Shown one piece after another: positions 1 through 11,689 of a stretch of 64,000 nt of DNA. How positions within the stretch are numbered: the first letter of the stretch is position 1; each line of letters begins with the position of its first letter. The translations under genes were made by a program, and so were the position numbers. Source of the stretch: Zychaea mexicana (Eukaryota > Mucoromycota > Mucoromycetes > Mucorales > Lichtheimiaceae); contig NW_026516775.1 in NCBI RefSeq assembly GCF_025766255.1, positions 91,457 through 155,456 on the forward strand, written 5' to 3'. The notes beneath the pieces were generated by a model. The model was not told where the DNA came from, made no database searches, and worked only from the letters and a program-made list of their open reading frames with translations.

Positions 1-919
1 AAACTTGGCGCTGGAGAACCAATTTGGAGCGATGGGGAACGTCGTTGCCAGACAGAACCTGGCCATACAACAGCAGCCTGTGCCCTCTCCTGCTGAACAT
101 CTAGCTCTAGCCAAGGTTCCAATGCAACAACCTCCAGTGCATCGTTTGCGGCATGTTTCTGTAAGAAAACTAATGGATATATCTAGGTAAATAGCCGATT
201 AATAGTATCATCGAATTATAGTGCGCAATCCGCCATTTCCATCGTTCTCTGGGGGACGGCGGCTTCCAGTTGGATGCCGATTATCGTTCAGCACGCAATC
301 GCGCTGTTCGTACCCGCATCATGTCGTACATCGATGGTGGTGGACGGTACCAGTTATCACACGCTGAACTGTCTACAAAGATTTACGACTTTTTTGCTAA
401 TATGCGTCGTGAGGGTCGTCGGTCGGCTATGCGTGCAGTACAAAGAAAAGTGTCGGCTCGCCGAAATAGTCGTCGCCACAGTGTAAGAAAAAGAAACAAC
501 CATCCATTCTTTTTAGTATAATCAGTTCTGACACAGAAAGTAGAAGCACAAGTGCCGACTTCAAGTTTACCGACAGCATCAGGCACAGCTGGATGCAACA
601 TATCTGGGAGGGGAGGCATTGCTCCAGTTGGAGTACATGTCTGAAGAAGAGACGGACGTCGAAGGTGATGGTGACAAGCGTTTGGTTGTACTCAAGCCCT
701 TGTAGAGGAGTGAGAGGGTAATTGTTGTGTGCTTGTTTGGTAAATGCGTCGAAGTTGTGTTTGACAAATCGTTTGTAGGCAAATGAGTTCTTATGCACAC
801 TCGACGGACTGAGACCGGACGCAGACGTCAATAGATTGATGCAGGTGGATGGTGTTGGTGGTGCACCTTTGTCTGACGATGCAAGAGCGCAATTGGAGGG
901 TTGGGCAGTTGATTTTTAA
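1..919 (+). pseudogene. Accessory gene of CMC/CACTA element, copy 1 (5'-partial, one stop)
   Basis: Four exons can be joined in frame: 1-160 (reading frame open at the window edge), 222-482, 544-717 and 779-919, each bounded by GT..AG. The protein has a Gln-rich start, a basic central block (VSARRNSRRHS) and an acidic stretch (SEEETDVEGDGD). It ends with an exon starting ANEFL and stopping at TAA 917-919. It aligns exon by exon with the intact gene at 16335-17453: both share a basic helix-like block, a RQxxA..LE/LD segment, an acidic segment and ANEFL. An in-frame TAG at 703-705 breaks this copy. It is convergent with the transposase at 1485-4651. Function is unknown; a DNA-binding partner of the transposase (TnpA-like role) is an inference from context and basic composition. 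Confidence 0.6.
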
Positions 920-1484
920 GAATAAAAAATAAAAAAAAATGGTTGCACAGCTTCGTGTCGTGTGGGTAAGGGGTGGGCAAAAGAAAAGTTACTATTGCAT
1001 ATGCAGCTGTTGTTTTCGGAGTGGGGGGAGTCTATAAAAAATATCACTCGTGGTAAATGTATCTTTTTTCTTTTTTGGCCACTGCTCTTAGACACGTTAC
1101 TTCTTTGTCATCTCTTATTGCAGCACAGACAACAGAGTCACTCAATGTGCTCGTTAAAGCATTACAAACAGCAACAGTGGAAAAGCTTTTCGTCTAATCT
1201 GGTAACCATAACATCTTGCTGTACGATTAGTTTCGATTCAAGTTCGATAAAAGTCTTAACAACCGTTCTCATAAGCTACTGGATAATACGAATTGGTACA
1301 TGGTGTGTATACAGCTGCTGGTAGCTTTGCTCTTCTTTCGTTCGCACCGCATTGGATCTCGCATTTAAATTCATCTTTTATTTGCAACTTAGTTACCGAA
1401 TTTCCCTTTGCAATATACAACACTTTAACTCATCAATAATAGCGGAAACTTAGAAGGGACGGATAAGAAAAGTCAACGCTTTGA
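920..1484. other. Spacer between convergent accessory and transposase genes
   Basis: No supported gene. An A-rich tract follows the accessory stop near 920-940 and may hold its poly(A) signal. A short open frame at 962-1324 has no recognisable features. The spacer belongs to the element whose two genes flank it. Confidence 0.4.
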
Positions 1485-4400
1485 TTATGCTAGCATCTTT
1501 TTCGCCAAGGGAAGGACTACTGTTCTAGCATTTGCACTAGTTTGTGCACCCAGTTTCACAACAGCAACTTGTCCATATAAACGATGGACCGGTACAATAC
1601 AATCCATCGCTTCGCCTCGAAAACGACTACACCAAGTTTCAACGTAGGGATCCACGAATCGTCGGCCGTCATTGTCTCTGTGGATGCTGTACCATCGAAC
1701 ATACGCAAAAATATGCTCTCTCTGCTGCCCACGAATCAACTGCACATGCCGAAAGAAAAATTGGATCTCGCATGGCCAGGCCATTGCTTCTCCACGATCG
1801 TCTACGTGGAACAGAACTTGAGCGTGGGCACCACGTCGCGATCTCGCTTCAGCACTGCGGTAAATCTGCCCCATCATCGTTATCGTCTTCATTTTCCAGT
1901 ACTGGTTACTGATGAAAACTTGCCCATCACCAGCTTGGGTATAGTGAACGAGATGATCGTCATATACAGCACGGTAAAATGCCAACAAGAAACTGTACAG
2001 TTGCTCAGGCATAAACGCTATCCGTCCATAATGCAAGGGGTATACATCTGGCGGCAGCGGCTCACTTCCTGTAACGTAGTGGATGGTACCAACATCCGTC
2101 GACAACGCCAAAAACGCATGAACATCGAATTGACGCTGGACAACATCAGCTGCGCGTGGGATCGGCTGTACAAGGTCAAGGAACCGATTCAAAAAAGAGA
2201 AATGGTGTTGGTGGTGCTGGAAGTGGGCTTCAAACGAACGGACAAAATCGCGAGCACCAGTCTTCTGTAAGAACTTCTTCATAAACGTGATTTCAAACGA
2301 GTCTTTCTGATTGGTGTCGATCTCTTTCAGATAACCGTTGTACCGTTCAAACGAGAAGAGCCAGTACGCGTACAACGGCCCAAAATCCTCGATCGTCGCG
2401 TTCAAATGCATATGCAGGTGCATGTTCGGTGTGATTTCTTCTGGGCCATACAACCGTTCAACACCAGTGCAAAATTGCTAGAGCAGGTTGTTTGCTTCTG
2501 CAATTTCATCCACAGTAATCGATGGCTTGACCAGCAAGCGACACGCATCAACAAACATCAGCCAGTTTTCGAGATATCTTCTGGGAAGGTGGCCGTCGAG
2601 CACAAAAGGCGAGTATACAATGCACCATGATTTCCAATCGTCAGCGGTCATGAACGAGAAGCCACTTTCGATTTTGCGGTTCAAGGTAACATAGTCAGGA
2701 GGAAGAACAATGCCATTCGCCAGCACCTGCATCTGGTGGAGGTCGGTTCGGTCAATGAGGTCTCTGTCCGTCCAGACCTTTGCCATGCACTTTGCCGTGC
2801 CGAGAAACAAGTTATGCATCGGGTCGATGATGGTGCAACGGACAGGATCAAAGTAGCCAAGACGATGCAACTCTGACCATCTCGTCCCATTTGCGCGTTC
2901 CAGATCTCGTCGAGCACTCATCGTCTCTGCACCCCGCCACTGCTCAGCACATGCTCGATTGTCCTCAAACGTCCGCAACTCCCAATTTTCGACATCAAAC
3001 CCAGAGTAGTCAATGTTGGTTGTGCCAGGGAAAACATTGAATTGGCGAACGCATTTGTGGCAGGCACAAAGGCTCGCGTGCGACGTAAAACCGCTGGTTT
3101 TCCGTGCAGCAGGGATATCGCAAGCATTAATGAACAAGGCTAAACAGACACAAGTTCCTTGTGGATGCTCGCGCGTACTGATCGATTTTCCACCATACCA
3201 TTCCAACAATTCATCAACCAGGGGTCGAAGGTAATTGTTTATGTCGGTTGTGCTCGCTTCTCGTGGGCCAGGCATTACACCAACAAGAATGACATTCTCT
3301 GTCTTGTAGCGTTCGGATCGTGGAAGATTATTGATGGTCAAGTAAATGGCACCGCATGAATAAGTCGAGTTTAGAAATGGCCCAAACCAGTCAATGTTGA
3401 GTGTCAACAGCAGTGAACGGCGCTGCTCGACGAACGGGCTGCCGTCACGACCCCGGAACTCTCGCCACATATCACCATCGTATATGTCAAAGAAGGTGTC
3501 GGCAACGCGTCTTCGATTTCGCCATTCCTCGCACTTTGCTTCAAACCCTGGCCGCTGAAAAAGTCTATCAACACTCGCAGACAAGGGCTGATATGCAAAC
3601 TCATTAATGGGAGTCCAAGGATTGCCTGTGGCTTTAAACAATTCATTGCCGCATAAGCTGTTGTATCGGATGTCGTCGTTCGTGCATGTTCTTGGGCACT
3701 GTGGATCAGTCGAACGATACAAGCTGTGACAGCGAGGACAACACACATATTTGTGCAAGTGGTCAGTCAATGCAGAGAAGCCAGTAATGCGACGAAGTGT
3801 AGAAAGCGAGGTAGGGATCGAGAAGTTTGGCTGCAGATCACTAAGAAGTAAGACACAAAAGTCAATGATGGTGGAGGAGAGATGCTCGGAGACAAAGTGT
3901 AGCTGGAATAGCACGAGGAAGAGAACGACGAGGGCAAAGGGGTGCGGGTAGGTGTGAACCTCGGTAACGGTAGGAGGAGGAGGATGAAGGTGAGTGTCTA
4001 TTTTTCAAATAATGAGATATATAGTATGGTTAAAGTCTGTTATTTGCTTTAATAAATTTTTTTTTACAAACCAACCTGGTTCATTATTGGCAGTTCTGTC
4101 AAAGTTGCCTCCATCATAACCAAACTCAATGTCTTCAGCATTTACAACAAGATCGTCGGCGGACAACTCGCCATTGTCAGCCTCATTGTCTTCAGCAGCA
4201 AAAACATTATCCTCGATGGAAAAAGGAACATGACGACTAGCTGTAGCGCCTACAAGCCCAACAATGATAAATAACTTATTCACATCTAGTATCATTGTAA
4301 CAGCTCATCATACCAGGAGAGGAAGGCTCAGCTACTACATCCGTATCCATATCCATATCGTCGCCCGAAAGCAACGGCGATGGTGAGGATGGATGTCCTT

Positions 4401-4651
4401 GTCCGAAGCTAGCCTTGATAGAAGCTACGATAGCATTCACTACATATGCAACGCATAATATTACTAACTAATCCTCGAAGAACGTGCCTGAAAGAAGTAC
4501 CATTGTGTGAAAATCCATCTGTAGATTCATTAAGAATACGCTGCTGGTGATAGTTTCGGATTCTATAAGGCACCATTTGATAGCCGAAGCTTGTCGACGC
4601 ACATGTAGGACAAAAGCACGGAAATAAATGCCCTTCGCCATTGTCCTTCAT
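1485..4651 (-). pseudogene. CMC/Plavaka-like (Tnp2-type) transposase, copy 1, one in-frame stop
   Basis: Multi-exon gene read from 4651 to 1485. Exon 1 (from 4651) carries a Cys-rich start, PCFCPTC. Exon 2 (about 4249-4076) is acidic. The last exon (3997-1485) holds the transposase core: a zinc-ribbon-like CCPRCHSLY, YSCGAIYLTINNLPR, GVMPGPREAS, CDIPAARK, CACHKC and DPMHNLFLGT, then TPNMHLHMHL and LFSFERYNGYLKE. These are the conserved landmarks of fungal Tnp2/CMC transposases (established family knowledge). The only visible lesion is an in-frame TAG between the halves (about 2478-2480), where copy 3 has a coding residue; flanking frames are identical. Copies at 54037-56838 and 17487-17872 are homologous. 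The gene is convergent with the accessory gene at 1-919. Confidence 0.85.
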
Positions 4652-5181
4652 TGTGAAAAAAAAGTGTAGATTAAGAACAAGATCAGGGATTCCAATAATT
4701 GTACTGAGTTTCTCTTATTTTTTTAATACTACATTGTAAGCACATTATGCACTTCCCCTTTGGTCCTATTTTCTTATCATGCGTTACCCTCCTCAGTGCA
4801 ACGCAAAATATTTTATTACAGGGCAGGAACATGACCCTGTGAACGCTAAATTGTTGGTCGGGGGAAGGGTGCATGCTTGCATTTTATACAGTTCAACGTA
4901 TTGTTGTTTTGCTACACTAATGGCTATTGCATAAGAAGAAAAGTCCAGTAGGGGGTATAAGGAATGCATCAAAAAAGAATAAATGTATGAAAATGAAGTT
5001 GTTCATCACAGATATTGTGCATGAGCCCCTTTTTCGCTTGTACATAAACAGCGTAAATGACTACTGAATTTGGTTGCTGCATTTGCTACAGGCTGCATAT
5101 TCTTTTTTCTGGCGCACAACCTGGTGATAGGTAGATATCACCCTGTTTTCAAACACGGTGATATTTACTTTTTCGCGCAGT
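4652..5181. repeat. Probable right subterminal region and end of the copy-1 CACTA element
   Basis: No gene. The stretch ends in CGCGCAGTG at 5173-5181, read outward as CACTG, the CACTA-type terminus, and MULE coding sequence begins immediately after. Just inside are three occurrences of GGTGATA/ATATCACC in both orientations (5122-5166), forming an imperfect hairpin, as expected for subterminal binding sites. The other terminus lies outside the window, so the boundary is an inference. Confidence 0.4.
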
Positions 5182-5733
5182 GTCAGTTAGTTCCAGTCAT
5201 TGGCTTCTCTTGGACTTGATCCTGTTCGCTTTACGATCGATCGTGATTTCGCCGAAGACAACGCCATCATATCCATTTGGGCGCAATCAGCGATTCAACA
5301 TTGCCTATGGCATGTTAAGCGCGCATGGAATAAAAATGTTCAATCTAAGGTTGTTGGCATGAGAGGTCGTACAATTGTGCAAGCCAGAGAATATATCCGT
5401 GGTCGTTTGGATGAAATCATGTGTGAAAAAGACAAGGAGAACTTTACATCGATTTTCCAGTCATTCCTTGGTGAAATGGAGAAAACGCAGCCATCCTTCC
5501 ATGTGTATTTCGTACGCGAATGGGTTGACAGTCTAGGTGGCAGTGGATATCAGCGTTGGGCGGCGTGCTTTCAACTAGAAGTATACACCAATATGCAAAC
5601 GAATAACTACGTCGAAACCTGGCATAATCAGTTGAATACAGAATATTTGAAACGCAAACGCTTGCATCGACTTGATGTTTTGCTTGAAATTCTTTCTTCT
5701 GATGTGGCATTTGATATCTTTAAAGAGGTAAAA
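5182..5733 (+). pseudogene. MULE transposase, middle part (upstream of the CACTA insertion)
   Basis: Open frame from about 5200 to 5733 with the Mutator-like signature: an Asp-rich IDRDFAEDNAI, CLWHVKRAW (the conserved C..H of MULE DDE domains), then YTNMQTNNYVETWHNQL and LKRKRLHRLD, where the Glu would complete the DDE triad. The N-terminal part is missing; the likely end of the copy-1 element lies at 5181. The frame runs without change into 12003 once the 6.27-kb CACTA element and one AAA duplicate are removed. This fragment and 12003-12690 are therefore one gene. Confidence 0.85.
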
Positions 5734-5975
5734 CACTGTAGGAAAATTCTTGTGAATTTTAAATTCTTGTAAACACTAAGTAAAGTAACAAGAATTCTTG
5801 TGGATTCTTGTGAATTTAAAGTAGCGATAAAGCGGTCACGCGTTCACAAGAAAATCAAAGCGGTCACACGTTCACAAGAAAATCACAAAACGTTTTGTGG
5901 AATACCAAAGCGGTCACACGTTCACAAGAAAACCACAAAACGTTTTGTGGAATACCAAAGCGGTCACACGTTCAC
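5734..5975. repeat. Left terminal inverted repeat and subterminal array of the CACTA element
   Basis: After the terminal repeat come several TTCTTGTG motifs, then about four copies of a unit built from AAGCGGTCACACGTTCACAA (roughly 5831-5975). Two units contain the 16-bp perfect palindrome CACAAAACGTTTTGTG. Arrays like this bind the element's accessory protein in plant CACTA elements (TnpA in En/Spm); the same role here is inferred. Confidence 0.75.
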
Positions 5976-6171
5976 ATTATATAGATTTTAAAAAATAGCT
6001 TTATTCAATTACATGATACTAGCTAAGGTTTATTGATTGATGGAATACTGGTCGAGCGTATACAGATGAAAACCACCCCTTTCTCTCTCTATATATATCA
6101 CATACACTCTCGCTATATATATACGTGTATGTGTGTGTGTTTATACAATAATCAACTTTCTGATACTTTAA

Positions 6172-7354
6172 CTTACCTTTTAATTATGTTTATTTTTGTG
6201 GGGGGAGCAGCTCCGAGTCGCTTTGTTGTACGTCGTCGTTTGGTAGACTGCGTGGAGGAAGGAGTAGGGGCAGGGGCAGGAAGAAAAGCAGAAGCGGAGA
6301 CAGGAAGAGAAGCAGGAAGAGAAGCAGAAGAGACAGGAAGAGCAGAAGCGGAAGCAGGAAGAGAAGCAGAAGAGACAGGAAGAGCAGAAGAGACAGGAGG
6401 AGAAGCAGGAAGAGAAGCAGAAGAGACAGGAAGAGCAGAAGTGGAAGCAGGAAGAGAAGCAGAAGAGACAGGAAGAGCAGAAGCGGAAGCAGGAAGAGAA
6501 GCAGAAGTGGAAGCAGGAGGAGAAGCAGAAGAGACAGGAAGAGAAGCAGAAGAGACAGGAAGAGCAGAAGCGGAAACAGGAAGAGAGGCAGAAGAGACAG
6601 GAAGAGCAGAAGCGGAAACAGGAAGAGAAGCAGAAGAGACAGGAAGAGCAGCAGGAAGAGAAGCAGGAAGAGAAGCAGAAGAGACAGGAAGAGCAGCAGG
6701 AAGAGAAGCAGAAGCCGGTTCTTGTTGTCTACCTGAAAGTTAATATATATTCAATTGTGGTTGCTCTAGTGTAGTAGTTATCATACCTCAACTTGCTGGA
6801 TCTGCCGTAGTTATTCCAGCATTCTTGGACGATGTGGCGAGCTGCCCACTGGTCCTGGCAGACAGCAAAATCAATTCCCTGCTTCTTTGCCAGGTTCGTG
6901 AAAAGGCTGATAGCCCAGTTGCTATCCTTGCTTTGCAGCTTAGCAAAGTAGCAGGTCGCGCTGTTGTCAGCACGATCCCGCAATCTCTTCTCCAGAACGA
7001 CCACAACACGCTCCCGGATGTGCTTGATGTCCGTCTTGGCTTTGATCAAAGCACCACCTTCAAACTGGTGGTAGCCTTGAAGGAGAAGGCGCTCGACATC
7101 ATCCTTGTTAGCTTTCTTCACCATCTTCCCCTTGGTATTTAGAGCCACTGGGTGGGGAATGAGGGCAACCGTCTCAGCAAGTTCTGCTTCATCGACAACT
7201 GGCACCTCGACTAGGGATTGCGCCGTTAGCAGTTGGTCGAGCTTCTCCAGAATGATTGCTTGATTCGTCTCTACATTGGTAAGACGATGCTCCATACGAA
7301 TGATGACTTGGAGGAAATTGAGGTTAGCGTTGGAAGGTGTTTGGTTAGTGTTCA
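6172..7354 (-). CDS. CACTA accessory protein A (coiled-coil start, low-complexity Pro/Ser/Ala tail)
   Basis: Two exons. Exon 1 starts at ATG 7354 (MNTNQTPSNANLNFLQVI) with a heptad-like, probably coiled-coil segment around residues 10-50 (MEHRLTNVETNQAIILEKLD). A charged domain follows (KDDVERLLLQGYHQFEGG and later VCQDQWAARHIVQECWNNYG). Splicing near 6790 to an acceptor just before ACAACAAG (about 6727) opens a frame of repeated ALPVSSASLPAS units. It ends in a basic KRRRTTKRL and a stop near 6172; the basic stretch could be a nuclear signal. The other acceptor, 5 bases upstream, would give an immediate stop. No family recognised. The gene is divergent from the transposase with 167 bp between start codons; a TnpA-like DNA-binding role is inferred. 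Confidence 0.65.
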
Positions 7355-7521
7355 TTTTTTTAAAAAAATGTTTTTGGGAAGAAGAGAAGAAAGAAAAAAA
7401 AAATTTGCGAAACTTTCGCGGTAATTTAAAAGTATTTGTCACCTTAATTAACTAAGTGGCTATAACATATCGTTCAATTGAGACTTACCTATCATTTCAT
7501 ACTCATCGTCCACTATCCACC
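7355..7521. promoter_or_regulatory. Shared divergent promoter of the CACTA element
   Basis: The 167 bp between the two divergent start codons must hold promoters for both genes. An A-rich block (7365-7405) and an AT-rich stretch (7425-7450) are visible. No clear TATA box could be assigned. Confidence 0.45.
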
Positions 7522-10500
7522 ATGCCCATATATTGTTGCGATAACTGCGATGAGACCTTTAGGTCTGCAATAAAGTACAAAAACCACGTCAAAGAACACA
7601 AGCGGGAACAGTGCCGTAGCAGCAGCAGTTCGCCTCCACCAGTTACTGCGTTGGTGTTAGCACCCGACCTAACGAATGCCGATCCCGGTACCTTGATGGG
7701 AAACGCTAATCTCGAGGTCCCTCCCGAGATCATTGCGGCTGATCGCGAAAGTGACAGCGTAGACCACGAGACCAGTGACAACGAAAGCTGTGGCGAAAAT
7801 AACGACGAAGGTAGCGACGTCGAAGCTATGCTTCCACTTGAGGACGCGCCAACTCGCATTAATGAAGGGGATGTCGAAGAAATCGATGTTTCAAATATCG
7901 AGCAGCAAGCCGAAGATAACAGATGGGATCTCGAACTATTGGCGATTGTTCTTAACTACAATCTTCCGAGGGATTGTCATGACAATCTGATTAGCTTTTG
8001 CAATCGCTTTGCGAAGCACTCTATCGACAGCTTCAGTAAGTAAATGAGTAGTGATCAATGTATATACATGTTAAACATTTTTCGTAGTGGAAAATCGCAG
8101 CTTTAAAGACTTGTGTAGCCCATACTTGGCCAGCAAAAGGGCTGGATATATTTGCCCTATCAAGCCGAGGAATCTGGATATGTGCGCGGACGGATGTGTT
8201 CTTATCACTGGCAGTCAAGACAAGTGCCCAAAGTGCGAGAAGCCTCGTTATTTGGAAAACGGGAAGCCTGCACAGGTCATGAGATATATCCCTATCTCAC
8301 ACCTTCTTGCAAGTTTGTTTGCCACCGCTACGAGTCGCGATACTTTAAGATTTGGCAACAAGAGTGTAGGAGAAGAAGGCGTCACGACTGATATTGTTGA
8401 TGGGCGTGCCTTCGAAATCTGCCGCCATTTTTTCGATGGAGAGTATGACATTACGCTTGGCTTGTTTGTGGACGGTTTCGTGCCATTCCGTCGAGGCCGT
8501 AATAATACAATATCAATGACGATTGTCCACCTTGTAGTCTTCACGCTTCCTCAATCCGAAAGGTATTCTAGCAACGTATAAAGGTTTGATTTGGCACTGA
8601 TATAAACCGGATACTATATAGATACAAACTGAAGAATATGCTCCAAGTCGCCATTATCCCTGGACCATACAAGCCCAAAGACATTCATAGCTTTTTAAAG
8701 CCTTTGATGGATGATCTTCAGGTTTTGGGAACAATTGGAATGCGAGTGCGTTGTCCTGGCATTCCTGCGCCGATACCAGTAAAAGCGCATCTCATGCTTG
8801 CATCTGGAGACATACCTGCTGTCACGGATCTTGCATGTCACGCAGGACACACTTCGTACTACGGCTGCAGAGTATGTGTTATCCTTGCTACAAGTTGCGT
8901 CAGTCCCAGTGGCAATGGCCGAGCAAGATATTTCGTTGGTGGAGCTCAGCTGGACCAAAGCAGAAGCAACCGCGAGTATCTTAACGGAGATACGGTAAAT
9001 ATCTGAACATATTGACTATGATATAGAGGAATACATGCGTTACTTAACAAAAAAAATATACTATCATAGCGACGCGGTTTGTATGGGACACCATTAGCAG
9101 CCTTACCGACATTCCATGGTGCATCATTTTTTGGACTTGATGAGATGCATTTAATTGGCCAGAACATCGCACACCAAGTGTACAGATGGATCACGGAAAC
9201 CTATGCCAATGCACAATTACCATTTGCCCTCAGTGATGCCGCTATCAGACAGATGGGTATAGCTATGTCGGAATCTGTGTCGAGTCTTCCTATAGGATTA
9301 GATGGTGCATTATCAGGTAACAGACATACGAATGTGTGCGTGTTTCTCTTTTGCATAACATATCGATATATATACTCCTTTAAGATATCTTTACCCGTCC
9401 TGCAAGTGCACGTGCGGTTGACTGGATTGATTTCCTGTCACTCGCTCTGCCATCGATAGTGTTTGAGCAGTTGAACGCTGCTGGATGCCAGCACATCGAG
9501 CAACTTAATAATCTGGTTATTGCGTGTGCCTTGGCTCTTTCTTGGGATATAACCGACGAGCAGCTTATTGACATGGATAAGTAAGTTACAGTCATTTGAT
9601 TAACTACTTAACTTAACCAACATTTCTTTTTAGCCGCATCAATTCTTGGCATATGTTCCTCTCTGGTCCCCATATGCCCAATAACATGTACACCATCTGC
9701 CACCACCTTCTGCGACATGCGCCAGATATCATTCGCATGCTCGGACCTCTCAGATCGATTAGTGCACGTCCCATGGAAAGAGCCGTTGGTAAGTGATGTT
9801 TACATGTAACTGTCTACTTCATTTTTAATGGAAACTTGCAGGTGAAGCCAAAAGACGTATACGATCAAGGAAGCTTCCAGGAGTTAATGCCCAGAATGCA
9901 AATGTCAAGACTGCCATTATCAGGCTCTTGGGCAGAGTCCTTGATTTTGAGCACTCGACCACTAGCGACGACAATAAGGCGAATGACGTCTTTTATGTTG
10001 GTTGCGATGAAAACGGGGTGAATGACTGCGATGATGAGGATGCGCCAGAATTGAGAGGGCCTCGACTGAAAAGGGACGCCAGGTTGACAGACTATAGTCA
10101 TCTGAGACTTAAGGCTCACCTTAAACAGTATTACAAGAGACTGCGAGCTGGCGCGGAGCGGAATGAGGGAGATAGGATGATGATTGATGGCGAAGATGAT
10201 GTGATGGGACTCGACGAAGTTGGAAATGCTCTTGAAGAAAGCATAGTTGTCGCACCAAACCTTTTTGTAGACGGCACTGTCTATGAGAGTCTAGGTGCTG
10301 GAAATTTGTGCAGTAGGATGGCACACTTTATCTGGCTCGAACTTCCAATGGACAAACACTACCGTTTCGCAAACAGGGAGCAAGAGACCATTTGGGGTGA
10401 TTTCTTCGGCGACCTTCATCTTTCATTCGCACACACATATCGAGGTTAGGAATTACACTAAAAGGATACTAATCACTTTTGGAGTGTTATAGGGTAGGCG

Positions 10501-10762
10501 TTTTTTTAACGAAGATTGTGGTGTTTCAGGAATAACCCGCATTCTTTGCTTGGTGGAACTGAAGCGCGACGTGAAGCTTTCTCAATGGGGTTACCCCACA
10601 GGCTCATCACGATCAAATACAAAATGGTATGTCACAGAAGCCCAAAACATTCGAAGTTTTGCAGGTACGATCAAATCATCCATTTCAGAAAACGGTCTAC
10701 ATTATGTATATCCTGGATTAGTCTCTGGCTATGTGAACCTCGGAGACATTAGAAAACTCTGA
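7522..10762 (+). CDS. Tnp2-type transposase of the 6.27-kb CACTA element (8 exons, intact)
   Basis: Eight exons close in phase: 7522-8035, 8088-8562, 8622-8994, 9070-9316, 9385-9580, 9634-9788, 9842-10444 and 10530-10762 (TGA), with no internal stop. The N-terminus has one C2H2 finger (CCDNCDETFRSAIKYKNHVK followed by EH), then an acidic region. The core shows ICPIKPRNLDMCADGC, a second metal site CPKCEKPRYL, FVDGF, ERYKLKNMLQVAIIPGP, SGDIPAV, YYGCRVC, GLDEMHLIG and SWHMFLSGPHMPNNM. All are hallmarks of fungal Tnp2/CMC transposases of the kind found in Mucoromycota. The C-terminus (TRILCLVELK, YVYPGLVSGYVNL) also matches that family. It is a different lineage from the transposases at 1485, 17487 and 54037. 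Activity is inferred from its intactness. Confidence 0.92.
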
Positions 10763-10967
10763 AATCCACAATTGACTACACTTCTACTGCATCTATCCAT
10801 TCGCCCACAAAAGCATAACGAAGGTTTGCTCAATTCCCGTTATTCACATGTGTTACTCTCTTTATTATTACCTTTAACTACACCCCTTTCCTTTTCAACT
10901 TTCACGCCTTCCCACCACAAACGTATTATCTGACTCGTGCCTCTTATATAGTTTAAAAATTTCATTA
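10763..10967. other. Spacer between convergent transposase and accessory B genes
   Basis: AT-rich 3' region shared by two convergent genes. No ORF or clear terminator structure seen. Confidence 0.4.
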
Positions 10968-11593
10968 TCAAAGACCTAGCTCGTCGAACAGTTCATCTGT
11001 GGTCTGGAGTTTTCGTATTGTTTCCTCAGCAGAGATGCTATGTTTTTCGATATCGTTCGTACCAGTCGAAGGTATTGTTTCTGGCGCTGAGGAATCGTCG
11101 CCGGGAGAGTTTGCGCCATACAAATATGGGAAGGAGGGTGAGTATACATGAGTGGAGCCAGATCCATTGCTGCAGGTATTTGATGGCGGTTCTCTATGTA
11201 TACAGTTACAAAACTTATTTACTACAGTGGCAACGAATGACAGCGTGGGATCGCTATTTACTTACCTTTGGTCGCATATAAAACGCGAAAGATCCAAATC
11301 AGAATCATAATCACCTCTCTCATATTCTTTGTTTATAGCGTCCAAAACGTCATTGCAGTGTTCTGCCAAGTTTTGGCGCGGAACGCCACGCGTTGCTTCG
11401 AGCAAAGCTTTTATTCTATTTGAATCGTGAAAGTTAAATAAATAAGGGACTATGATAACGTTCTTCTTTGCACATACAATAAGCGCTCCCTGTTGTAATG
11501 TTGACGCAAAATCCTATTCACGTCCAAAACTTGTTCACGGCAAACGCAAGATCGGCTATTCGTTTCCTCAGTAGTTTTGTGCAAAGGGAACAT
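10968..11593 (-). CDS. CACTA accessory protein B, small three-exon gene
   Basis: Three short exons on the minus strand, 11593-11478, 11415-11266 and 11169-10968, join in phase with GTATGT/GTAAGT donors and TAG/CAG acceptors, giving about 155 residues. The start is MFPLHKTTEETNSRSC; the middle has ALLEATRGVPRQNLAEHC and INKEYERGDYDSDLDLSRF; the tail is acidic and ends TTDELFDELGL, resembling an amphipathic activation or docking helix. No family recognised. It lies entirely inside the transposon, convergent with the transposase, and has no stop or frameshift. Coding status rests on the clean phase of three exons. A role in transposition is inferred from location only. Confidence 0.6.
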
Positions 11594-11689
11594 GGCAGCA
11601 GTCAAATGAATAATAAATGTACCCAGAGCATTTCAACACAACCACTGGTTATTTAACTTAAGCTCACATCAAGATAGTACTGTTTAATC

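Noticed and set aside
6033..6743. Long plus-strand frame of Glu/Ala/Gly/Arg repeats
   Set aside because: It is the complement of the Pro/Ser/Ala-rich second exon of the minus-strand accessory gene, which has proper splice sites and continues a real protein.
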